A DNA stretch of 64,000 nt from Chelydra serpentina (GCA_037349315.1 JBAIAC010000007.1:45127001-45191000), one strand, 5' to 3'; counted from the first letter of the stretch, positions 34,325 through 47,168 are shown. Notes: generated by a model not told the origin, from the sequence alone. Program-made: numbers and translations.

Positions 34325-36444
34325 CTGATGTGCCTTGGTTCTGCTGGAGGTCTTCATCAATGACTAAAAAATTGGGAGTTTTCTCGGCTCTTAAATGAAA
34401 GCTTTGATTTCTTGAATCTTTAATAAAGAGAGCTTTTCTCCCAATTGGGTTGGGAGTACTTGTAGGCTAATTGGCTGTTAAAAAAGAGAGTTGTAAATAG
34501 CTTGAATAAAAATCACTTCTCCACTCATCAATTTTTACTTGATCAGTATGATTGTTGTTATAATGCTCTTAGTATGCAGTCCTCCATAGAGTTTTCCAAG
34601 AAAAACAGGGAAGACAAGATCTGAAATTCTAGTATTTTACCCCCGCTTCCCACCTGCCTTAATGTTCATAAAGCCTTTCAGGCATCTTTTTATGTTATAA
34701 AGAAGCATTAAAAATAGATTTTATTACTCTGCAAGTCCCTTTTAAGGGCTGCATTTTCAGACATAGGTACCTAAAAAGCATTTCCAGAATCTGAACTCTT
34801 TACACAGATATACTTTTACAATCCAGTACTTGTTTCATGTATGTATAGTACATGCTATTTTTATAGTATGTACTGTTGAAATTGACCCATGAGTCATATG
34901 CAAATTCATGCTGTTTTTATATAGTTAACATCTCTTTAAAAGTCTTTTGAAAAATATTTCATTTAATGTTTTTACATTATACATGGCCCCGCATTAAATA
35001 GTTGAATTTTATTTTTTCCCTTTTTGGCTTTGCTTGTTGTAGATTAAACCAAATCTTTGAAAAACTATGTCAAATATGATGCATTATGGTAGTTTAATGA
35101 TGATTGTTCTGGTCCTCAGTTTTATAGATGTTGAAGTATATTTTTAGCATCAGTTCATTTTATTTATTTCAATGTAATTTATCATAGGGAAGATTTATTT
35201 TTCATTACTTGTCACAGGCTGCTTTTTACTTTTTTTGCTTCTACTGAATATAAAATATATCCTGTCCTTTAGGCCCTACTTTTTTACATAGCTGAATCTT
35301 CTGTTAGTATGTCATCCTAGTCTTACCTATATATTTGTTCTTTATATTCAACCTCTTTAGGTGTTTGTGTAGCTTTATTTGTGAGACCTACATTAAGACT
35401 AGCATTATAGTTTTAATTGCTCAGAGCTATAGAATTGATTTTTAAAAGCATACATATGGATATAAGTAACAGGACATTTACTAACAGAATACTGAACCTT
35501 AACAATGGATTTTCACACTGCAGCAAATTTGAAGAAAAGAGAGCAGGTTTAAAAAAAATGTATTTTTTCAGTAATTGTGTGTTCCCATGCTACTATTGCA
35601 GATATCGGGTTGAATAAGATCTTTCTCCCTCTACCACCCAACTTCTTTCTGTGGAATCACGCAGTGAAGTCATAATCCTGTGTTTCACATCCATCTGTTA
35701 CCATAGAAATGATTGAATATTCTAAATTTAGCATTATGTCTTTTCTACAGGATCAAGGCGGAGGAACAAATGTTTTGTATATAAAAGAACCCTTGTTTAA
35801 ATGGAAATACCTTTTAACTAGCAAAACTGGATGCTGTAGTAAAAACACATGAAAGGAAACCATCTAAATCTTAAGTAAATATATATTTGAATATGTTTTG
35901 GCATAAGAGACTGTTTAAAGACATAACATTTGGAGTTCAAAGTACTTGACAATGGCCATTTAAATTTGGAGAATCCTCACCTGCCTTTGGTGTAGTGGCT
36001 TTCATATTATAAATATATTGTTTCCACATTATTTTTGTAATTATTTATACTTTGATATCTGATGACAAACATAGATTTAATAGAATTCTTGTGTCAGACA
36101 AGAAAAACAAACAAGTAAAACAGGATATCCAGGACATTGTTTGAAATCCAATTATCAGCCCTCACATTACAGCAAGTCTGAAATTCACTTTTTAGGGCTC
36201 TCATTTTCCTGCTCCTAAATAACTGGGCAAATATCTTGTGAAGCCAGTTATTGGCTACATGTCCACAAACATAACTAGGTTTCCAAGATACCTTAAGGGC
36301 AGGTGCAAGTATTAAAGTGTTCAAAGGAGCAATATAAAAGAAAATATGGGTAGGTTTTTCATTAGTTCACAGATTATAGTAAGCATAATTTACAGATAGA
36401 GTTTGATCCAGTCATTCAATTGCCTGCCATCTAGTACTTTTAAG

Positions 36445-36450
<6 letters not shown>
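34325..36450. other. No gene or recognisable element
   Basis: AT-rich DNA with many short T and A tracts. The 66-codon frame at 35417-35617 is not a plausible gene. Confidence 0.55.
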
Positions 36451-36521
<71 letters not shown>

Positions 36522-36591
36522 CTATCTCACTAACCACCCCAATACAGTTGCCACTTACTACAGTAACTGTTTCTCTCCCCCCCCCCCCCCC
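36451..36591 (+). repeat. Compound microsatellite (CT)n(CTAT)n plus poly-C
   Basis: (TC)n runs from 36451 to about 36503 and turns into (TATC)n up to about 36527. After 50 bp of ordinary sequence, a C run spans 36577-36591. Confidence 0.95.
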
Positions 36592-36787
36592 GCCCCCAGG
36601 GATTCATGCATTGTTGTTGGGTGGAACTGAATGTTTAATTTATTGTAGGGTTGATTGTTGCTAATAAATATTTAATATGATCTAGATATATAAAAAAGCT
36701 GGGGAATGGGGGAACCTCTCTTTCACTACAAGAGAGGTAAAGTGTGTGAAAGTTATCTGAACTTAAAAGGAAATAGGTTAGTTTGTG

Positions 36788-36788
<1 letters not shown>

Positions 36789-36830
<42 letters not shown>
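36789..36830 (+). repeat. T42 homopolymer
   Basis: Forty-two T in a row. The sequence at 36831 onward (minus-strand upstream) shows no polyadenylation signal or gene similarity, so I do not read this as the tail of a retrocopy. Another T18 run lies at 36921-36938. Confidence 0.95.
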
Positions 36831-36831
<1 letters not shown>

Positions 36832-37269
36832 GGATAAAATTTGCTAGAGTAGACAAGTATGTAGAGACTGATAATTTTCTTTTAGATGGTATATATTTTC
36901 CCTTCCCAAAAACCAGGGTGTTTTTTTTTTTTTTTTTTACTGTTGAGTAGTATCAGTTGATTTCATTTTGTGTTTTTACATGTGCTGTGGGTAGAACAAT
37001 GCCCCTGCACAGAACCCAGCGTGTGTATGTGTTGCACATAAATACTTCTAAGGAATGTTATTAAGGCTGCAAAGTTGAGCATGCATGAGTTGTTGTTTTT
37101 TTTTTAAAGCCAGACTTAGACTGCCCGTGGAACCTAAATTCAGCCCCCTTGTGTGTATGCATTATGATATAATATTTAATTATTTGATCATATAGCTGTT
37201 TTCAGTAGGACTAATCAAAATTATTAATTTCCCCTTGTCTTTTCTATGGTGCTATTCATTATAGAATCT

Positions 37270-37640
37270 GAGTGCTTCAAAAATATTTATTAATTTATTT
37301 TCAGAACACCCTGTGAGTATTTTTATTCCCATTTCACAGTTGGGGAACTGCAGCAAGAAGAGATTAATGTGCACTGCATCCACTAACATGGGTGCCCAAT
37401 TAGAGAAGCATATTGTTGATATTTTTAGATACTTGGCATTCTAGAGCATTTTATATTTTCAAAGCTCTGTTCCCATTGACTTCATTTGCAGGATCTGCAA
37501 AGAAGGCCCCAGGATCGCAAGTCAGGGAACCAGTAAATTAGGTACACAGTTCATTAGTGACCACCTGTGAAAAGTTTGGTTTTAAGTGACTTGCCCTGCA
37601 TCACATAGGAACTCCGGAGCAGAGGCAGGGACATACTTCA
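37270..37640 (-). repeat. MIR/CORE-SINE-like ancient repeat, interrupted
   Basis: 'TTATTCCCATTTCACAGTTG' plus 'gggaactgcag', then, after about 190 bp, 'AAGTGACTTGCCCTGCATCA' plus 'catagg' and 'agcagaggcaggg'. These two blocks are adjacent in the complement of MIR-type SINEs, so an insertion of about 190 bp seems to separate them. Diverged; assignment tentative. Confidence 0.45.
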
Positions 37641-37879
37641 ATTTTCCTTGATACCATCCTTTCTCTTACTGCAATGCCCTGCCTCATTCACTATATACCT
37701 TGCAACTTCTGTAACAGATGAGGAATAAGTCCTACAGACAATAACCTTTTGCATGTCAGAACCCTGATTCATTGCTAGAGCACTGAATGAAGCAGGGATC
37801 TTGGAGGGAAAAATAGTATGTGACCAATCATGTAATTAATGACTGTATCATTCTACATACACACAAGGGAGCTGAATTA
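37641..37879. other. Spacer, nothing recognised
   Basis: Short AT-rich segment. Confidence 0.4.
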
Positions 37880-39265
37880 AGGCAACCCTTAATTTTGGCA
37901 TTTTCTAAATTTTGACTACTTGAGTTTGGAACCATAATGTCTTTCAATGTGTGTTTTTGCGTGTGTAATTTCCTAGTTTTTAAAAAAAGCAAATGGCTAA
38001 AATTGAAATTCAATCATGTGATGTCATATTGACAGTCCTATTGTTCATCAGCAGGTTTTGGAAGCTCTAGATCCACTTGTGCAGACCTCTGCCTCTGGAG
38101 CTAACGAAGTAACTGATAGCAATATAATTTATCTTCTGTGTAGATCAGCACTACAGGGGGGTGAGACACAGCACACTGGGTTTTACAGATAGTTGATGAA
38201 AGCAGAAGAATGGAAACTCAGGAATCGTGGGTTCCATTCCAGCCTCTGCAGAGGAAGTGTGGTCTAGTGACCACAGATGCTTCTGCCTGTTCCCTGCAAG
38301 CTCGACCCATTCTGCCCTGTTCCCTCTAACCTGTCTCTTCTTCTTCCTTATCCCAGTCCATTCTTCTCACCTAGCCAATCCTAATTTCCAGTTCTCAGGT
38401 ATCTCATCCCAATCCTAGCCTTCCTTGCTCAGACAGTCCCAATTCTACTCTGGCTCCTCCCCATATTTTTCTCCTTGCCCCCATTCCCTCCATGGTTCCC
38501 AATCTGTTTCCCCTTGACTTTATCCGATCTCAGTCTCTTCTCTTCCCACTGGCTCCCGGTTTCTTTCTCTCCCCCCCCTCCCCCCTCTGTTTTTACCAGT
38601 CCCAGTCTCCTTGCCCAGAGAGTTGTGGTTCGCTCCGAGACCCGAGGTCCTTTCCTAGCCAGTCCCAATCTGCCTCCAGCTCTCAATCTCCTTGTCCCTT
38701 CTATTTTACAACCATGCAGCTTCCTCCTCCACACTGCTTGGGCATTAATAGGGGGAGCACTGAGAGCCCAAGAGAGATCCTTACTGCTTTTAGTTAGACC
38801 GGGTGAGGCTCCGAGCAGGCCTGAGCTGGAGTTGCAGGGAAAATTCCTGGCCTGAGGCATGCCCAATATGGATGGAAACTGTGGAGTTTAGCTCCATATC
38901 TCTAAAGTCTCTAATGAGCATGTGTGAGCTGCAGTTTTTTTCTAAGGTGTATAATTTGCCGAAATTTGGCGCCAAATTTAATGGAGACAGCAATAACTAC
39001 ATTCCCTCCCCTGCCAAATTTCAAGTCCCTTTTCCAAAGCATGAGGGCCTAGAGCTTTTAAAGGAAAAGGTAGCCTGACTTTTTTAACATGGACAAAACG
39101 GTGTGTTTTTCTCTACTCTCATACTCAGAAATGACTGAACCATTTTGGTGAAATTAAAAATAAAGTTCAGCCAGAAGCAGACCTGACATGAAAAATTTCA
39201 ACCCAAACAGTTAGTGTGGCAAAAATAAGCAGTTAAAAACAGGGTCTTTTCATGAGAAATTTTGG
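37880..39265 (+). repeat. Pyrimidine-rich repeat family, copy 3 (fullest)
   Basis: The order of blocks is: 'ggcattttctaaattttg' near 37899; GTAACTGATAGCAATATAAT near 38109; GGGTTCCATTCCAGCCTCTG near 38229; a polypyrimidine section with repeated 'CCAGTCCCAGTCTCC'-like words at 38290-38700; 'atgcccaatatggatgg'; 'gagctgcagttttttt'; GACTGAACCATTTTGGTGAA near 39133; and a 'gcagttaaaaacagggtctt' end. The polypyrimidine core produces apparently long reading frames on both strands. Length is about 1.4 kb. Neither inverted termini nor coding capacity is evident. Confidence 0.55.
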
Positions 39266-40116
39266 GTAACTTTAATACTAGGCAGAGCTACCACCTCTGC
39301 CTATAATATATACATTCAGAAATAATACATAAAGTTACGGAGCCAGATTCTCAGCTGATATAATTGGGCATTGGCTGGTTTTCTGTCTTCACATTTATCT
39401 ATTACTATTGGCATTTAGATTTTAATTCTGTTGTCTCTGGATATTGTCACATATATTTTTAAACTTTGGAGTAGTAGGGGTCAGTGCAGCTCCAAATGAT
39501 GCAGGGGTCCATGTGAGTAGAGTCAATATCAAGACTGTGGCCATATTGATTTGTTTTTAACTTTAAAAGGGATTGTATAATAAATCTATCCCAAGTTTAT
39601 TGATTCTCTCCAACCAGTTGAAGAGTAGTCATATTGGATCTTAACAAAACTAAAGAGAAATCATGTTTTTAATTTTAATAAAGTCTCTGAAATGACAATG
39701 TGTTGGAGAGAATGGTGTAATGAGCTTATTGAAATATATTTTTTATTTCTTGTACTTTAGGTTCATATCAATTTTGACTCTTAGGAGTGCACAAGAGTAC
39801 CCTTATTCCATTATTTTTTGTATAAGCCCCAAGCAAACTATTTTAATTGCTTGGTGTGTCCAAAATCAGCACTAGTGTGTTTTGTGGGAAAAGAGTCTTT
39901 TGTTCCCATGTTGCCCTAACTTGCAAGAGGAGGGGAGATTAACAGTTGTTTGGTGGTGGTTTTGTCCAACTTCTCTCTCCAAAAGAACTAATCAGGACAA
40001 ATGTGATATGTTTTCTGATGTGTAATGACTAGCCAGCATTGAAAGAAGGAAGTGGTTACTGTCCTTTTGTTCCCTGTTATATTAAAAGGTCCTGAGCTGA
40101 CACAAGTTTGTTCAAA
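39266..40116. other. No gene or recognisable element
   Basis: AT-rich DNA. Confidence 0.5.
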
Positions 40117-40205
40117 GGGCTTGTCTACACAGCTTCGCAGTGTAGACTACAGGGGCATAAGCAACACTCATCCATGTAGTCCACGCTACCGGGGCTGCTT
40201 AGGGA
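40117..40205 (+). mobile_element. MITE end fragment of the GTCTACAC group
   Basis: It starts GGGCTTGTCTACACAGCTTC and shows 'AGTGTAGACTACAGGGGC'. The start is the hallmark terminus of several turtle MITEs (see 44675 and 61059). The other end is not found, so it is truncated. Confidence 0.5.
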
Positions 40206-40555
40206 AACCCTAATGTACTTTAGGGTCATTTTGAGCTTGTTTCAGCTGTATTCACTGATCTAATTCATTTAAACCCTATCTGCTAAATTTTGGGATTAGC
40301 CATGTGTCTCAGTACCGAGGCCCTTCTCCTTTGAAGCCTCATTAGCAGGGGAATAGATTACTCTAAAGTTTTTTTGTTTGTTTGTTTTGTTTTTTTCTGT
40401 TGAATATTCTTCAAATCCTTTCTTTATGGCTGAGTAAATGATTGCTTCTGTATTTCAGTGTAATTTAGAAGATATGCAAAATGTTGCTTTGCGTATTATT
40501 TGCACCAGACTATTTTCATGAGAAAAATCTTCATTATTTTAAGGACCTCATCATG
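40206..40555. other. No gene or recognisable element
   Basis: Spacer between the MITE fragment and the second Tigger-like copy. Confidence 0.45.
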
Positions 40556-40557
40556 TA

Positions 40558-41266
40558 CAGTAACTCCTCCCTTAAAGTCGTTCCGGTTAACGTTGTTACC
40601 TTGTTATGTTGCTGATCAATTAGAGAACATGCTCGTTTAAAGTTGTGCAATGCTCCCTTACCATGTAGTTTGACAGCTGCCTGCTGTGTCCACTGCTTGC
40701 AGAAAGAGCAGCCCATTGCAGCTAGCTGGTGGGGGCTTGGAACCAGGGTGGGCCGGCAGCCCCCTTATCAGCTCCCCTAAGTTTCCTGTGCGGCAGCCGC
40801 CCAGCAGGCTGTCAATAGCCGGGCAGTTCAGCTGCCCCTCCCCCCACTGCCATGTGCTGCTCCTGCCCTCTGCCTTTGAGCTGCTCCCGGGAGCTGCCTC
40901 CTTGCTGTGCAGGTGCGGGAAGGGGTGCTAATGTCAGGGTGTCCCCCTCCCCCCGCTCCTGTACCCTATCTCCACAGGGCAAGGGGGGACACAACAGGGC
41001 TTAGGATGGAGGGAGCTTGCTGGCAGCAGCTGCTGTCTCAACTTGCTGATCTACTTAAAAAGGCAGTGTACTTAGAGTGGGGTCAACGTACTTAAAAGGG
41101 TAATATATATAGATATAGTGTTTTGTCTGGTGAAAAAAATTTCCCTGGAACCTAACCCCCTCTATTTACATTAATTCTTATGGGGAAATTGGATTCACTG
41201 AACATCGTTTCGCTTAAAGTAGCATTTTTCAGGAACATAACTACAACGTTAAGCGAGGATTTACTG
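40558..41266. mobile_element. Tigger-like element, second copy (709 bp)
   Basis: It has TA at 40556-40557 and 41267-41268. The ends are CAGTAACTCCTCCCTTAAAG and the inverted TTAAGCGAGGATTTACTG. The subterminal blocks GCTGATCAATTAGAGAACAT and TTCAGGAACATAACTACAAC match the copy at 31882-33355. It lacks the 51-bp and 42-bp tandem arrays and the nested hAT, which explains the 709-bp versus 1474-bp sizes. It is non-coding. Confidence 0.85.
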
Positions 41267-41362
41267 TACAACACACATGCATAGTATTGTATTAGGCCAA
41301 TCACCAAGAAAGTTCTCTCAAAACTTAATATTGACAGTAGCTGTCATGGGAGATCATGGTCA

Positions 41363-41722
41363 CATAGGCGCTGACTTCGTGGGTGCTCCAGGGCTGGAGC
41401 ACCCACGGGGAAAAATTGGTGGGTGCTTTGCACCCACCGGCAGCTCCCCGCCCGCCCCGGGACCCGCGGCCAGCTCCCCGCCAACCCCGGGGCCCGCCGC
41501 CATCTTACCTTAGCACCGGGAGACGTTGCGGGGCCCCGCCCCCGACGCTGGGCGACGTTGCGTCGGTGTCAGGGGCGGGGCCCCGCAACGTCACCCGGCG
41601 TCGGGGGCGGAGCCCGGCGTCGGGGGCAGGGCCCCGCAATGTCACCTGGCATCGGGGGCGGGGCTCTGCCCCCGACGCTGGGCGTGAGCTCCCACCAGCG
41701 CTACAGGAAGTTGGCGCCTGTG
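41363..41722. mobile_element. Complete hAT MITE (360 bp), GC-rich
   Basis: A perfect 8-bp target duplication CATGGTCA lies at 41355-41362 and 41723-41730. The ends are CATAGGCGCTGACTTC and the inverted GAAGTTGGCGCCTGTG. The body contains GGGCGGGG and GACGTTGCG words repeated in both orientations (for instance GGGGCCCCGCCCCCGACGCT and its inverse), so it is strongly self-complementary. A 5' fragment of the same family lies at 25959-26125. Confidence 0.9.
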
Positions 41723-41756
41723 CATGGTCATGTGGGAAAAAGATGTCCCTGAGCTA

Positions 41757-42085
41757 ACTTGGTCCAGTTTTATGGAGGGTTTTGAAGGTGAGGATTGAAA
41801 CCTTGTATTTGACCCATTTGTTCCATCTGGGAGTAGTTAAGAATGGAACAATGAGGTGATGTGTTCTCAGCGGCCTGTGTTACTGAGCAGATGGCTGCTG
41901 TCTTGTGAGTCAACTTGTAGCTTTGTTTTTTTAAAGGTTGGCGGTTTCCTATATGTGTACAGATAATTACAATAATCAAATCTGGAGCTGGAGGTCATGA
42001 ATTTGTGGTTTGGAAGATTGGATACGAAGTAGTATAAGGAGAGGTTGGCTGCATTGAGCTTTGGTTTATTAAGTACTGGCCACTT
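41757..42085 (+). repeat. Ancient repeat, copy A (shared with 62380-62660)
   Basis: Order of words: GGAGGGTTTTGAAGGTGAGG, 'ttgtatttgacccattt', GGAACAATGAGGTGATGTGT, 'gagcagatggctgctg', 'attacaataatcaaatctgg'. The copy at 62380-62660 has counterparts (GGAACATCAGGATGATGTAT, 'aagcagatgaactgctgc'). Likely LINE-derived and old; the class is not assigned. Confidence 0.45.
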
Positions 42086-44671
42086 TGTAGCATGAATTGG
42101 GGTGAGTGGTAGATTTCCTTCAAAAGAGCTGTTGTTAATCTCAGTTAGTATGGGTTTTAAAGGTTCTTATCTCTCACTTGCTGAAAAGGGCCTGAAACAG
42201 AGTTGGAAATGGTGATTTGTTTTACTGAAAGTTTCTAGGACTTCCTTTTGTGTGAAGCAACTACATTTATTGAGGAAATGTATCGTGTAATGCCTATGTC
42301 CGTGTTATAGTTCCTGGTGCCCCAAGAGACGGCCCATGGACACACCTTCACATTCAAAACATCCATTCAGAGAATTGGAATACAGTGTGTGGGTTGAGAG
42401 TGAATAGTTTGAGTATCTGATCCTGCTCTTTTCTCCCTCCCTTCACAAGGGAGGAGAACTTGCCGAGGAGATGGGAGGGTTCACTGGTGGAAGTATTGGA
42501 CTTAGGGAAGGATGCTGTGTCAGTTGTGCCTCATTTACCTTAATCTTCTCATGTGCATATCCCTTGGTGAACTGGAGGAAGGGAATAGGAGACTGATTTT
42601 ATCCACATACCATTCACATCCAGCATCCACAGGTGCATGTTCTGCATCCAAGGGAAGTCCATGACCAAGGGAAAGACAAAGGATTTAGGTCTTATATTTG
42701 AGAGAACTCTTAATACATTTTAAATACGTATAGCAGCTAGGAACAACAGTGAAGGGTGCTGTAATGAAATCTAAAGTGGATATAGAAATGCATGAGGTGG
42801 GTTTGGCGAGATCTGTATTGATATTCAACATGTTCACCAGATGCCACAAGAGAGAAACTTCCAATTTCCCTGGGATCTGTTTGTTGTCAGGCAGAAAAGG
42901 ATGTCTGCCTGCAATGAGGAAGTAAGAGGAAATGTTATGGTATGGCTGAATATAGAGTTATTTATGGAGGGATTTTCTTTTAAGTCCATGATTGGTCTTG
43001 TTCTGTCCTACAGCTTTTTAAGAATTTAAAAAGTGAATATTTAACAAAGCAAACAAAAGCCCACCAACTCTACTGAAAGCATTATTTTCTGGATAGTAAT
43101 TTAACTATCCTTGAATGTTATGACAAGCACAGTACTAGCTCTGTGAGGATGTTTATGTAACTTAATATGCCACATAATATCCTAGCAACTGGAAATGCCT
43201 CTTGCATGTGTTGAAAGCAAGTTTGGATAGTTGTAGTTAGATTTATTTCTTACGGTGAGTACATGGCCTGTATGCTAGGCTTTAACTCTTAGCAGTGGTG
43301 GCATTTTCTTAGAGGACTGTGGACATGCTTCCTAGAATAATGAAGGAGAGGAGAAGAGATGATTTGTAGGTAGCAAACTGGCAGAGTTCTGTTTTAAAAG
43401 CTTTTGGGTTTGTGGCATCAGTGCAGTAATACAGTAGAACCCCTGTTTTATTAACTAAATGGGAATTGAGTTCATAAAATTAAACATCTCAAAATAACAA
43501 TAGGTGCAGTGTATAAATTGTAGTGTAGTGCAGCACATCACTTTCTTCTTGTCCTTCAAATCACGGCATACAATTTCCAATTGAAGGCATTGGAATCTAA
43601 AGAGTTGTTGACTTGTTCTTCATCATCATCACTTCCATTGAGTGATTTTCTGCCTCCCTCTCTCGCTCACCCAATCAGGAAAATAGTTTGTATAACTAAC
43701 TGGTCCTTCATAAGATTGGTGTTTGTAAAATCAGGATTCTACTGTAATTGTGTGTTATGGCACCTAGACATGTATGGACATCTGTTGTTGTTGCTATTAT
43801 TTATTATTATGTATTTATTAATAAAATAAATATTCTAACAAATTTTCATTATTAAACAAATTTCTACAATTATGGCATCTTGATGCTTTTTCCAAAATGC
43901 ATATTCTAATAAAAAAGACACAAATTAATTATCTGTGCTAAACATCCATAAACAGAATGCATAGTAATAAACCTGATTTTTATAACCATTGCATTTGTTG
44001 TTTAAAATGACAAAATTCCAAAATCATTTCTTTTCACAATTTCTCACTAAGTAAATTTCCAACTTTGGCTGATACTCTGCAAGTAAAGTTTTAATCCAGA
44101 AAAGATGTGTACAGTGGACTTAAAATCTTTAAGTTTTATGATTCAAATCCTGAGACACCCTTCCTGTATTAGGTGCCTGCCCTCTCTCATAGCCTTGCAA
44201 TTTAAGACGAGGAAAAGAGAGCTATCGTATAGTAATTTGATTTTTGGCTCAGTGATGAGTATGCATTATGATATCCTGAATAATAATAAACATTTAAGAG
44301 TCACTCTAAAATGATACTATTTGCATTTATGGTGGTAATGGGATATTTCTCCTGCAAGATCTCTGTGGCAATCTGTACTGGCTAGCTACTCTTGCTCGCA
44401 GGATTTGAAGGTATTCTCAGTTTTGTCAACCATAGACACAAAATGACCCAAATGACTTGTCCCTTTCGCATCTTCTCCCAGTTTTCTGCCTTTGTGCTAG
44501 AGGCCAGAGCAGTGCAGCTCCTGCAGAAAGTGAGAATTTCTGGAAAAAATTTGCTGTTTAATTTACTGTAGTGTTATTTCCCTTTCTCTTCTTTAAATTT
44601 CTCTGACAGTTAAGCAGAATCTCCTGAAACATGAGACCTCCTGAGCTCCCTTATTGCTTATACATGCTCGC
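42086..44671. other. No gene or recognisable element
   Basis: AT-rich DNA. Short frames such as 42841-43029 and 43581-43829 show no family features. Confidence 0.5.
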
Positions 44672-44674
44672 CCA

Positions 44675-44970
44675 GGGCTGGTCTACACTAACCCCATAAT
44701 TCGAACTAAGATACGCAACTTCAGCTACGTGAATAACGTAGCTGAAGTCGAACTATCTTAGTTCGAATGAAAAAGCACTTACCCGGGGTCCACACGCGGC
44801 GCGCAGGCTCCCCCGTCGACTCCGCCTACTCCGTTCGTCGAGCTGGATTACCAGCGTCGACGGCGGAGCACTTCCTGGTTCGATTTATCGCGTCTAGACA
44901 AGACGCGATAAATCGAACCCAGAACATCGATCCCGCGCCTCCGACCGGACGCGTAAGTATAGACGTACCC
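44675..44970 (+). mobile_element. Hairpin-rich MITE, copy 1 (296 bp)
   Basis: A 3-bp target duplication CCA lies at 44672-44674 and 44971-44973. The ends are GGGCTGGTCTACAC and the inverted GTATAGACGTACCC. Two internal hairpins are visible. One spans 44699-44767, TTCGAACTAAGATA pairing with TATCTTAGTTCGAA and CTTCAGCTACGT with ACGTAGCTGAAG. The other spans 44878-44919, GGTTCGATTTATCGCGTC pairing with GACGCGATAAATCGAACC around TAGACAA. A three-base duplication would fit the PIF/Harbinger group. It is the exact-length, inverted counterpart of 52609-52904. Confidence 0.85.
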
Positions 44971-44973
44971 CCA

Positions 44974-47110
44974 GAGTTCCACCTAGGTTGTGATCTCTCT
45001 GGGTTTCTAGTTCAGCCCCTTTGGGGACAGTGTTGCAGGAAAGCAAGGAACAGAGAATTAGCAAAGGAATTTTCTTAACAGTGACTTTACTCTTAAAAGC
45101 ATTCGGAGTTACAGATTTTTGAAAAACAACAAAAGTCCTGAGGGGCACATTCCCCTGTCTGATCTTAGTCCTTCTTGTGAGTCTCGGATTTGTCAGACTG
45201 GACAGTCTCTCTTGCCCTCTCTCTCCTGCAAGCCCGTCATACCCATGGGTAGTGGTCAGCGTCCTTACACACAGCAGCGCATACGTCTTAAGCAGAGTCT
45301 GTTTCTTTGCCATGTACTCCACCGGGACTCTCCAACCCATTCCCCCAGTCATACATACCCCATCTGTTAGTCCCTTTGTAGAGGAACTGTTGTTCCCTGG
45401 GCGTGGTTCAGCAACTGAGAGTTATTCAGATAGCTCCATATAGTTCTCCCTAATAGCACTTTTTGGATGCTGGGCACTGTTTGCTGTGCAATACAATAAG
45501 CTTGCCTTACAAAACTTGATACAGACATATTATTTGAGGCATATTATTTGAAAAGTATTGCCACTATCTGGACTGCAAAAGGAGAGGTAACAGCAGAGGA
45601 GATAAGTAATACTGGTACATGATCCAGTCCAGATGTATACTTGTTAACCTCTTTAACTAATCAGTGCTGACTTTTAGGAGAAGAGTACTCTATGCTGTTG
45701 AAGTCCAGTTACCTTATTTTATTATATATTTTTAATGAAGGGGAGAATTTATTTTGTGTGTTTTGAACTTACTAGAGTTTATTTGCTTTCTTTCCAAACA
45801 GTTCCTCCTGGTTTTGGGGACAGAAAATGTTTTATTTCTTTGAAGTTGGTCAATCAAAATATATTTTCCATAGGGAGTCTGAAATCCAAGACTAGTTTTG
45901 CCATTTCTGTACTTACACACTTTTAAAAAAAAGTATATATAAAATACGGAATGTCATGCTGTGGTATAATTTTATCAGCATGATTTTGGGATGTCTGTAT
46001 TACTCATAAATATGCTTATACAGGTCATACCAAATGAGTGTCAATAAGCCCCTTGTATTACACTATCAAGTAATATTTGTAAGGCTTATATTTTACTGAA
46101 AAATTATTATTGTGTTGCTTTACAAATTCTTTATTGGTGTTGTTTTAGGTATCCATCCTTTGTAAATCCAAGTGCCTTTGTTACAATGATACTGACCGTA
46201 CAGAGTTTGGAGGGAGGTATTAACAAAAATAAGCTAAAAATAACCTGAAATAGCTTTCCAGTACTTCAGAATGTCATAATTTTAAAGTTCATTATCTTGG
46301 GCTCCTCAAAAGCTACAAGCGAGTCCTATATTACACTGAAAAGTTGACTCTTCTTTCCCAAAGACGCAAAGTTGCTGCCAAGATAGCAGTTTTGAAGGTC
46401 ATAGTAGTTTTGAGGTTTTATGTCTAGAACAGCAGTTAATAGTCTAGGACTGAATTTTGCCTATCCTGGTTCTTTGTGGAATTCTGAATTTGGTGGGTAC
46501 ATTTCACATTTGTGGGAAGGAGGAGAAAACATTGATCTGGGAGGTTGAATAAAAAAAAAATCTGTGACTACCCAGACAAATCGGAATGTTATAATAAACC
46601 CAGGGGAGATTGCTTATTAAGGATATGGGAGGTGATGTGTTGTGTGGCACAGTGAAAATACATGTATTGCATTTTTCACAGTTTATCAAAGGAATAACAC
46701 ATAAGTGGCACATACACACATTATATATCCTCTTGTCCCTCAAGCTCCCTCCCCCCTCATAATAAGAATGTTAAGATTGCAAAACTGAGTACTCAAAAAT
46801 TAGAATGTCTGGAATTAAGATTGTTTGAGGAGTCGACAAGCTGGTTACTACACAGACATTTCACACACACTTTCTTGGCTTTTTCACACATGCTAATCAC
46901 ACATACATAAAAATCCACAGAAAATACTAACAAAACGTGTTTTGTTAAAACCTAACCTTTTAAACATTTCCTCACATCTCAGATCTATATTTTCAGAATA
47001 TTAACAGTAGAAACAAGGAAATGCACCATCACCTCCTATTGCTCCAAAAAGACCATCCCATAATAACTGCATGACTAGAAAAAATGGGGGATCTGGACCT
47101 CACTGGAACA
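44974..47110. other. No gene; 44974-45470 possibly repeat-derived
   Basis: The first 500 bp is less AT-rich and has open frames on both strands (44894-45352 minus; 45119-45370 plus), neither with a recognisable domain. It may be LTR-like, but I cannot show ends. The rest is AT-rich and plain. Confidence 0.4.
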
Positions 47111-47111
47111 G

Positions 47112-47168
47112 GATATTAAGCTAGATGGATCGTTGGTCTGATCCAGTATGGTGGTTATTATGTTCTTA
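47112..47168 (+). repeat. Short CR1 3'-tail fragment
   Basis: CTAGATGGATCGTTGGTCTG, 'atccagtatgg' and TATTATGTTCTTATTC match, in the opposite orientation, the 3' end of the CR1 copy that starts at 47482. Only the last ~55 bp are present. Confidence 0.65.

Noticed and set aside
36789..36830. T42 as the tail of a minus-strand processed pseudogene
   Set aside because: The adjacent sequence has no polyadenylation signal or coding similarity on the minus strand; it is simply a homopolymer.
38429..38866. Frames of 101-145 codons on both strands
   Set aside because: They coincide with the polypyrimidine core of an interspersed repeat found four times in the window.
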